Assembly (NCBI RefSeq): GCF_900114565.1
Contig: NZ_FOTM01000021.1
Location: 1 to 64,000 of the forward strand
Direction: 5' to 3'
DNA from: Leifsonia sp. CL147
GTDB taxonomy: Bacteria > Actinomycetota > Actinomycetes > Actinomycetales > Microbacteriaceae
DNA length: 64,000 bases
Under the pieces are notes generated by a model that saw nothing but the letters and a program-made list of their open reading frames with translations, was not told the DNA's origin and ran no database searches. A program made the position numbers and the translations under genes. This document shows, piece after piece, positions 58,470 to 64,000 of the stretch (position 1 is its first letter; each line of letters begins with the position of its first letter).

Positions 58470-58651
58470 GTGCACCTCCACCCGGTCGAGCCACCGGACG
58501 TCACCGCGGGCTGTGACCTCAGGCCGCCACGAACACCCCTCCCGCACCCCCACTTGACGGGACACGATGCACGGTGGAAACATCGTGACACCGGGTCGCA
58601 CCGCCGACAGCCCGACCGGAACCACCCACCATCCAGATCGATGAGGATCAC

Positions 58652-60124
58652 ATGCATCGCAAAATGTTGACGTCAACATTGCCGAACGGAATTCGGAGGG
58701 GGATGGTCGCGATCACGGTCGCCGGCGCCCTCGCCCTCACCGGGATCGGCGTGGCGCCCGCCCTGGCCGACCAGCCCCATCCCTCCAAAGGACCCGGAAC
58801 CTCGGAGTTCAAGGGCGTGAACTGGGCCGACCCGCGCGACAACTATGCGTCGGACGCGGTCGTCCCCACCGGCCTCAGCACCTCGGACAGCTACGACCAG
58901 GTGTACGCCGCATCCCAGAAGATCCTGGGCGGCTTCGCGCAGAACCTCGGCGCCAACACCGTCCGCCTTCCGATCAACCCGGCCAGCGTCGGGACCGCCT
59001 GGTGGGACTCCTACCGCGGCGCCATCGACGCTGCGGTGGCCTCGGGCGACAAGGTCATCCTGAGCTACTGGGAGGCCGACAGCAGCAAGGACGGCTTCAT
59101 CGACGACGTCCCCGCCTGGAAGACCATGTGGAACACCGTCGTGGCGCAGTACCTGCACACGTCGAACGTCTACTTCGAGCCGATGAACGAGCCGCACGGC
59201 TACACGCTCGACCAGTGGGTCGGCGTCACGTCGCAGTGGCTGGCGGACCACCGGGAAGTCCCGCGCAACCGCGTCGTGATCAGCGGCACCGGCTACAACG
59301 ACAATGTCGTGGGAGTCGGCGACGCGCCCCAGCTGAAGGGCACCCTCCTCTCGCTGCACTTCTACGGCTTCTGGGCCTCGCACACGACCGAGGCCGAGTG
59401 GACAGCCGACCTCTCCGCCCGGATCGGCTCCTACGCGGGCCGCACGATCATCGACGAGGCCGGATCGCCCATGACGATCGGGCTCAACTACGGTGCCCAC
59501 AACGGCAACGTCTACACGTCCTTCCTCGCCGCGGTGACCGACTTCGCCCGCCAGAACCGGATGGGCCTCGTGTACTGGCCGGGACTGCGTGCAGGAGACT
59601 CGTACTCCATCGAATCCCTCCAGCCGGACGGCACCCTCACCGACAACAGCGCCACCGGCGTCGCCCAGCTGAAGTGGGGCTACGGGTACGGCGACCAGGA
59701 GCCGGTCAACGACCTCCCGCCCGCGCCTCCCGGCCAGAGCATCGTCGGGCAGGCGTCCGGCCGCTGCGTCGACGTCCCCGGGTTCAGCACGACACCGGGT
59801 ACCGCCCTCGACCTGTGGGATTGCAACGGCGGCGGCAACCAGTCGTGGAACCTGACCGCGGACAAGCAGCTCACCATCTACGGCAGCCTCTGCATGCAGG
59901 CGGGCACCGACGGCGTCACCGCAACCGCGGGTCAGCGGGTCGTCACCGCGGCGTGCACCGCGTCCGACACGCAGCACTGGAACGTGGCAGCCGATGGTTC
60001 GATCAGCCCGGTCGCCGCACCGAACCTCTGCCTGGACGCCAGCGGCGCGGGCACGGGCAACGGCACGGCCGTCGACCTCTGGTACTGCAACGGGCAGCCC
60101 AACCAGGCGTGGACCCTGAAGTGA
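58652..60124 (+). CDS. secreted GH5-type glycosidase with C-terminal ricin-B lectin domain
   Basis: This 490-residue secreted enzyme has a signal peptide (about 1-40, ending APALADQ). The catalytic domain (about 50-345) is a GH5-type TIM barrel with the acid/base Glu180 in YFEPMNEPHGY and the nucleophile Glu269 in TIIDEAGSP, suggesting activity on cellulose, mannan or another beta-glycan. A Pro-rich linker (NDLPPAPPG, about 350-358) leads to a ricin-B (CBM13-like) lectin domain with GRCVDVPG, LDLWDCNGGGNQSW and VDLWYCNGQPNQAW repeats. A perfect 18-bp palindrome covers codons 4-10. Outside the cell it could release sugars for the importers encoded in the window. The precise substrate is not readable. 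Confidence 0.87.
   Translation: MHRKMLTSTLPNGIRRGMVAITVAGALALTGIGVAPALADQPHPSKGPGTSEFKGVNWADPRDNYASDAVVPTGLSTSDSYDQVYAASQKILGGFAQNLGANTVRLPINPASVGTAWWDSYRGAIDAAVASGDKVILSYWEADSSKDGFIDDVPAWKTMWNTVVAQYLHTSNVYFEPMNEPHGYTLDQWVGVTSQWLADHREVPRNRVVISGTGYNDNVVGVGDAPQLKGTLLSLHFYGFWASHTTEAEWTADLSARIGSYAGRTIIDEAGSPMTIGLNYGAHNGNVYTSFLAAVTDFARQNRMGLVYWPGLRAGDSYSIESLQPDGTLTDNSATGVAQLKWGYGYGDQEPVNDLPPAPPGQSIVGQASGRCVDVPGFSTTPGTALDLWDCNGGGNQSWNLTADKQLTIYGSLCMQAGTDGVTATAGQRVVTAACTASDTQHWNVAADGSISPVAAPNLCLDASGAGTGNGTAVDLWYCNGQPNQAWTLK
58663..58680. promoter_or_regulatory. 18-bp perfect palindrome at the start of the GH5 gene
   Basis: AATGTTGACGTCAACATT begins 11 bases after the start codon's first base. The central CG and flanking TTGA/TCAA look like a LacI-family operator. 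A repressor bound there could block transcription elongation or initiation. Confidence 0.55.
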
Positions 60125-60154
60125 CCGTGCCCGAGTAGCACCACACACCGCAAG

Positions 60155-60194
60155 GGGGACTGCCGGCGTCGCACCCGCGACGCCGGCAGTCCCC
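60155..60194. terminator. strong bidirectional hairpin after the GH5 gene
   Basis: GGGGACTGCCGGCGTCGC (60155-60172) and its exact complement (60177-60194) form an 18-bp stem with a 4-base loop ACCC. It lies just before the convergent SDR stop. No T-run follows, as is common in high-GC actinobacteria. Confidence 0.8.
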
Positions 60195-60196
60195 GT

Positions 60197-60880
60197 TCAG
60201 TACTCGATGCGTCCCGCCCGATCGTGGAACTCGCCCGTCGGGCCGCCGGGACCGATCGTCGCCAGGCGCACGGTCGCATCCGTCCCCTCCTCCATCGTCT
60301 GATGTCCGCTGTAGCCGTTGAACTCCGTGGCCGTGTAGCCCGGGTCACTCGCATTCACCCGGACCTCCGGCAGGCTCTTCGCGTACTGCACCGTCAACGC
60401 GATGACCGCCGCCTTGGATGCCGCATACGGGATCCCGCGAACCGGATACTCGTCGTGGCCGGGCGTCGACAGCCACCGGGGCCAGCCGACGCCGGACGCG
60501 ACATTGACGATCACGGGAGCGGCGGATCGCCGCAACAGCGGAAGCGCCGCCTGCGTCACACGGACGAGCCCGAGCACGTTCGTGTCGAGCGTCCGCTGCA
60601 TCGCCTCCACATCGAGATCGTCGACGCCGCGCAGGGACGTCCCCAGGATGCCCGCGTTGTTCACCAGCACATCCAGGGCGGGCAGGGAGGCGATCGCCGC
60701 ATCCACGCTGCCCTGGTCGGTGACATCGAGGGCGAGCGGGATCGCTCCGATGTCGCGGGCGGCGTAACCGCCGGCGGGGTCGCGCATCCCGGCGTAGACG
60801 GTGTGACCCGCGTCGAGGAGCCGTCGGGCGGTTTCCAGGCCGAGGCCGCGGTTCGCCCCGGTGATGAGTGTCGTGGTCAT
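60197..60880 (-). CDS. short-chain dehydrogenase/reductase (SDR)
   Basis: This 227-residue oxidoreductase has the nucleotide-binding TGANRGLG (7-14), the structural NNAG (74-77), Ser129 in NVAS and the catalytic Tyr152 and Lys156 in YAASK. It would reduce or oxidise an alcohol or carbonyl with NAD(P)(H). The basic residues after the first strand (MRDP near 32) lean toward NADPH. Its substrate is unknown. It is divergent from an XRE-family regulator, with 103 bases between starts, so the two form a small regulator-enzyme pair. Confidence 0.92.
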   Translation of the reverse strand: MTTTLITGANRGLGLETARRLLDAGHTVYAGMRDPAGGYAARDIGAIPLALDVTDQGSVDAAIASLPALDVLVNNAGILGTSLRGVDDLDVEAMQRTLDTNVLGLVRVTQAALPLLRRSAAPVIVNVASGVGWPRWLSTPGHDEYPVRGIPYAASKAAVIALTVQYAKSLPEVRVNASDPGYTATEFNGYSGHQTMEEGTDATVRLATIGPGGPTGEFHDRAGRIEY

Positions 60881-60932
60881 GGGAGCGAGTCTGCGCGGAC
60901 CGCGGGCGGAGACCCAGGCAGCGCTCGACCGG

Positions 60933-60976
60933 GGTACCGGGAGTACCAGGATGCGGGCCGCCGGCGGACGTACGAT
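60933..60976. promoter_or_regulatory. operator and -10 between the SDR and XRE genes
   Basis: GGTAC-CGGGA-GTACC (60933-60947) is an inverted repeat likely bound by the XRE regulator. TACGAT (60971-60976) ends 7 bases before the ATG at 60984, so the regulator mRNA would be leaderless. Confidence 0.5.
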
Positions 60977-60983
60977 GTGCGCT

Positions 60984-61835
60984 ATGGGTGAGTTCGCGGC
61001 GGTGCTGCGGTCGTGGCGCGACCGGGTGGACCCGGCCGAGGTCGGGCTCCCCGCGGGCCCTGGCCGCCGGGCGCCGGGGCTCCGCCGCGAAGAACTGGCC
61101 GCGCTGGCGGGCGTGAGCGTGGACTACATCGTGCGTCTCGAGCAGGGCCGGGCGGCCAACCCGTCGCCGCAGCTGCTCGGGGCACTGGCCCGCGCGCTGC
61201 GGCTCTCCCGTGCGGAACGGGACCACCTGTTCCGTGTGGCCGGCGCCCTGCCGGACCCGGACGGCGTCATGCCCCGGCACATCACGCCCGGCGTTCAGCG
61301 CATCCTCGACCGGATCGGGGATGTGCCGCTCGCCGTGTTCACCGCGTCCTGGGACTTCCTCGTCTGGAACCCGCTGTGGGCGGCACTGATCAGGGACCCC
61401 GCCGAGGTGACCGGCATCGAGCGCAACCTGGTGTGGCGTCACTTCACCCGCGGGCACGACGGCGTCGAGTACGACGAGGTCCACGAGGAGGAGTTCGCGA
61501 GCGACCTCGTCGCGGATCTCCGCCAGGCCCACGGACGGTATCCGGGCGATCGGGAGCTCGGCCGCCTCATCGTACGGCTGCGGGCCGAATCCCCCGAGTT
61601 CGAGCGCCGCTGGGCGACGGCGCGCGTGGCCACGCACCGGGCGAGCCGCAAGACGATGACGCGAACGGCGGCCGGTCCCATCACGATCGACTGCGACGTG
61701 CTGACCGTCCCCGACGGCGACGTCCGCATCGTCGTCTACACCGCCGTCCCCGGCAGCGAGGACGCCGCCAAGCTCGACCTGCTCCGCGTCGCCGGCGTCG
61801 AGCGCTTCCCCGCGCCCACGGCCAACGCTCCGTAA
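60984..61835 (+). CDS. XRE-family regulator with MmyB-like ligand domain
   Basis: This 283-residue protein has an N-terminal Cro/C1-type helix-turn-helix (about 30-80: RRAPGLRREELAALAGVSVDYIVRLEQGR) and a larger C-terminal domain (about 100-275) of the MmyB-like type that binds small hydrophobic ligands (FTASWDFLVWNPLWAAL is characteristic). Such proteins usually repress a divergent SDR or oxidoreductase gene, exactly as arranged here. The ATG at 60984 is chosen by the domain start and the -10 at 60971; an ATG three codons upstream is possible. No Shine-Dalgarno sequence is present. Confidence 0.9.
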   Translation: MGEFAAVLRSWRDRVDPAEVGLPAGPGRRAPGLRREELAALAGVSVDYIVRLEQGRAANPSPQLLGALARALRLSRAERDHLFRVAGALPDPDGVMPRHITPGVQRILDRIGDVPLAVFTASWDFLVWNPLWAALIRDPAEVTGIERNLVWRHFTRGHDGVEYDEVHEEEFASDLVADLRQAHGRYPGDRELGRLIVRLRAESPEFERRWATARVATHRASRKTMTRTAAGPITIDCDVLTVPDGDVRIVVYTAVPGSEDAAKLDLLRVAGVERFPAPTANAP

Positions 61836-61867
61836 AGCGGGCCGGGGCGGCGCGCTAGGGGCGCAAC

Positions 61868-62080
61868 ATTCGTCACGAATGCCACGCCCCAGCCCGCGCA
61901 ACGCAACATTCGTCACGAATATCGCCCCCCAGCGCGCGCAACGCAACATTCGTCACGAATTTCGCCCCCCAGCGCGCGCAACGCAACATTCGTCACGAAT
62001 ATCGCCCCCCAGCGCGCGCAACGCAACATTCGTCACGAATGTCGCCCCCCAGCGCGCGCAACGCAACATTCGTCACGAAT
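61868..62080. repeat. ATTCGTCACGAAT array 5 (6 copies, exact 40-bp period)
   Basis: Copies start at 61868, 61908, 61948, 61988, 62028 and 62068. The spacers of 27 bases are close copies of CGCCCCCCAGCGCGCGCA followed by ACGCAAC. The array fills the gap between the convergent XRE and GH42 genes. Confidence 0.93.
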
Positions 62081-62113
62081 GTCGCCGGGCCGGAGCCGGG
62101 CGCAGCCGCAGGG

Positions 62114-64000
62114 TCAGGGCTGGCGGAGGAGGGCGACTCCTTGCGTGGGCAGGCGGAGGGAGGACGCGGCGGCTCCGGTGAGGAGATCCGTGCCCGGGAG
62201 GTCGAGCGTGACCGTCTCGTCGGAGTGGTTGATCGCGACGAGCACGTCTCCTCGGCGCACCAGCTCGACCCCCGGGAACTGCGGGAGGCGGTGGACGCCG
62301 GCCGAGGTGAGGACGCCCTCCAGCAGCACGCCGAGCGAGTCCTCGCCGAGCCGGGTGGCGACGTACCAGGCATCGCCCGAACCCCGGACGTGACGCGTGA
62401 TGGCGGGATGCCCGTCCAGCACCCCGCCGTCGAAGACGGCCTCGACGTCCGCCGACCCGGCGACGACGTACTCGGCCCAGAGGGACGCGGATCCGTCGCC
62501 TCCAACCACATCCCCGCGCACGCGCAGCACCGGCGGCTCGCCGCCCCCGCTCGCGGCGAGGTCGGCGGCCGCTGGCGGCGCGAACTCCTCGACCCGCACG
62601 CCGAGCGTCTCCTGCAGCACGCCGAGGTAGCCGCCCGTCCGCGCGTGCAGGTTCTTGTCGAGGATGCCCGTGAGGTAGCCGACGACGAGGGTGCCTCCGT
62701 CCGCGGCGAACCCATCCAACGCCGCCAGCTGCTCATCGCTCGCGACGAACAGCGACGGCACCACCACGACCCGGTAGGCGGACAGGTCGCCGGTCGCCTG
62801 CGCGAAGTCGACCGTCACGCCGGCCGCGGCGAGCGCCCGGTACCAGGCGAAGACCTCGTGGAGGTACTGGACCTTCGTGGGCGACGCCGGCTGCTCGATC
62901 GCCCACCACGAGTCCCAGTCGAACACGATCGCCACCTCCGCGGGCACGGCCTCGCCGAGCAGAGCATCCCCTCCGGAGAGCGTCCGCAGTTCGGCGCCGA
63001 GCTCCTCCACCTCGCGGAAGATCCGGGTGTCCGTCCCGCCGTGCGGCACCATGCCGGCGTGGAACTTCTCCGCGCCGGCGACCGCCTGCCGCCACTGGAA
63101 GAACAGGATGCCGTCGGCACCCCGCCCGATGCACTGGTACGACCACGCGCGCATCTGGCCGGGCCGCTTGGCGGCGTTCCGCTCCCGCCAGTTCACGGCG
63201 CCCGGCGACTGCTCCATCAGCAGCCACGGCTTGCCGCCGCCGAGCGAGCGCATCAGGTCGCGCTGCATCGCGGCGTACACCGGCGACAGCGGGTCGGCCG
63301 GATCGGGATAGGCGTCGTCCGACACGATGTCGACCTCCTGCGACCATGCCCAGTAGTCGGCCGGCTTGAAGAACCCCATGAAGTTCGTCGTGATCGGAAC
63401 GGAGGAGCGCGACCGGATGATCTCGGCCTCCGCCCGGAAGCATGCCCGGAGCTCGTCCGAGCTGAACCGGTCGAAGTCGAGCAGCTGCGTCGGGTTCTTG
63501 AAGGTCGGCGCCGACCGCGGCGGCAGGATCTCGTCGAACGCGTCATAGTGCTGCGACCAGAACGCGGTTCCCCAGGCGTCGTTGAGCGCCTCGATCGTGC
63601 CGTACTTCTCCTCCAGCCACGTGCGGAACGCCTCCGCCGACGCGTCGCAGTAGCAGTGGCTGACGTGGCAGCCGTACTCGTTGTTGACGTGCCACAGCTC
63701 GAGGGCGGGATGCTCCGCGTAGCGGTCCACGATCGCCTCGACCAGCCGGGCGGCGTAGCGCCGGTAGACCGGTGAGCTCGGGCAGTACGCCTGCCGGCTG
63801 CCCGGCCACAGGGTCACCCCGTCCTCGGTCACGGGCAGCAGCTCGGGATGCTTCTTCGCCAGCCACGGTGGAGGCGACGCCGTCGCGGTGGCGAGGTCGA
63901 CCCGCACTCCGCCCGCGTGCAGCAGGTCGAGCACCTCATCCAGCCAGCCGAAGTCGAACTCGCCGTCGCGCGGCTCGATGCGGGCCCAGGAGAAGATCCC
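62114..64000 (-). CDS. second GH42 beta-galactosidase (5' end outside window)
   Basis: At least 628 residues of a GH42 enzyme are visible; the frame is open to the window edge, where FSWARIEPRDGEFDFGWLDE shows that only about 40-50 N-terminal residues are missing. The acid/base glutamate lies in HVNNEYGCH and the nucleophile in LLMEQSPG. A Cys cluster (CHVSHCYC) follows the acid/base, as in the GH42 gene at 35766. A trimerisation domain and a small C-terminal domain are also present. It is clearly a relative, not a copy, of that gene; the barrel is alike but linkers differ. It converges on the XRE gene across array 5. Its regulator and importer, if any, lie beyond the window. Confidence 0.93.
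   Translation of the reverse strand, partial: GIFSWARIEPRDGEFDFGWLDEVLDLLHAGGVRVDLATATASPPPWLAKKHPELLPVTEDGVTLWPGSRQAYCPSSPVYRRYAARLVEAIVDRYAEHPALELWHVNNEYGCHVSHCYCDASAEAFRTWLEEKYGTIEALNDAWGTAFWSQHYDAFDEILPPRSAPTFKNPTQLLDFDRFSSDELRACFRAEAEIIRSRSSVPITTNFMGFFKPADYWAWSQEVDIVSDDAYPDPADPLSPVYAAMQRDLMRSLGGGKPWLLMEQSPGAVNWRERNAAKRPGQMRAWSYQCIGRGADGILFFQWRQAVAGAEKFHAGMVPHGGTDTRIFREVEELGAELRTLSGGDALLGEAVPAEVAIVFDWDSWWAIEQPASPTKVQYLHEVFAWYRALAAAGVTVDFAQATGDLSAYRVVVVPSLFVASDEQLAALDGFAADGGTLVVGYLTGILDKNLHARTGGYLGVLQETLGVRVEEFAPPAAADLAASGGGEPPVLRVRGDVVGGDGSASLWAEYVVAGSADVEAVFDGGVLDGHPAITRHVRGSGDAWYVATRLGEDSLGVLLEGVLTSAGVHRLPQFPGVELVRRGDVLVAINHSDETVTLDLPGTDLLTGAAASSLRLPTQGVALLRQP

Noticed and set aside
34348-62080. 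CRISPR arrays, suggested by regularly spaced repeats
   Set aside because: The repeat core is only 13 bp and palindromic, the spacers are near copies of each other inside an array, and no cas gene is in the window.
34348-62080. Small proteins encoded across the ATTCGTCACGAAT arrays (peptides with FVTNVA or IRHEC pieces)
   Set aside because: The 40-bp period is not a multiple of three, so the frame changes at every unit; no start signals or conserved protein are seen.
1-64000. tRNA, rRNA or known riboswitch sequences
   Set aside because: I looked for tRNA T-loop and rRNA-like segments and for riboswitch-like leaders in the gaps; none was convincing by eye.

Overview
The window is chromosomal DNA of a high-GC Gram-positive bacterium. 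Strong third-position G/C, many ATGA start/stop overlaps, GTG starts, nearly leaderless genes, LAXTG (class E type) sorting signals and a choice-of-anchor G surface protein point to Actinobacteria, probably Microbacteriaceae. That placement is an inference, because no rRNA or tRNA gene is present. The gene set is mostly for uptake and breakdown of plant-type sugars, plus nitrate assimilation.

Layout. 1-303: end of an IS3-type transposase. 314-8409 (minus): a five-gene operon with a LAXTG-anchored protein, a 2083-aa RHS/YD-repeat protein and three small membrane or lipoprotein genes, which looks like a polymorphic-toxin locus. 8554-9594: a lone LacI regulator. 10089-19651: two paralogous LacI regulators, an ABC sugar importer, a GH63-like glycosidase and a GH127 beta-L-arabinofuranosidase. 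19797-22039: a TetR regulator and a DHA2 efflux pump. 22232-34183: nitrate assimilation (nirD, nirB, cobA, HemD-HTH, nasB-like, nasA, narK-like, moeA). 34600-43249: a LacI regulator, GH42, ABC importer and GH36, for galactosides. 43566-44912: a divergent NRAMP-like transporter. 44906-52401: sugar-acid uptake and catabolism under a GntR regulator. 52520-55861: a surface IPT/choice-of-anchor protein and a small LuxR-type protein. 55986-58006: a GNAT enzyme and an amine oxidase. 58652-60124: a secreted GH5 with a ricin-B lectin domain. 60197-61835: an SDR and its divergent XRE regulator. 62114-64000: a second GH42, cut by the window edge.

How the genes fit together. Three importers (binding protein plus two permeases each, none with its own ATPase) feed cytoplasmic enzymes: GH127 and GH63-like; GH42 and GH36; and dehydratase, DHDPS-family enzyme and semialdehyde dehydrogenase. 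Each set has a local regulator with recognisable palindromic operators. NarK, NasA/NasB and NirB/NirD would import nitrate and reduce it to ammonium; CobA and the HemD-like protein can supply siroheme precursors and MoeA the molybdenum cofactor.

The most unusual non-coding feature is the intergenic DNA. The 13-bp palindrome ATTCGTCACGAAT occurs 22 times in five intergenic arrays, almost always with an exact 40-bp period. A second family of about 60-bp hairpins with a conserved inner CGGCGTGTCG occurs four times. Paired long hairpins, about 80-bp near-identical direct repeats and GC-rich 16-bp tandem repeats fill other gaps. I recognise none of these families by name.
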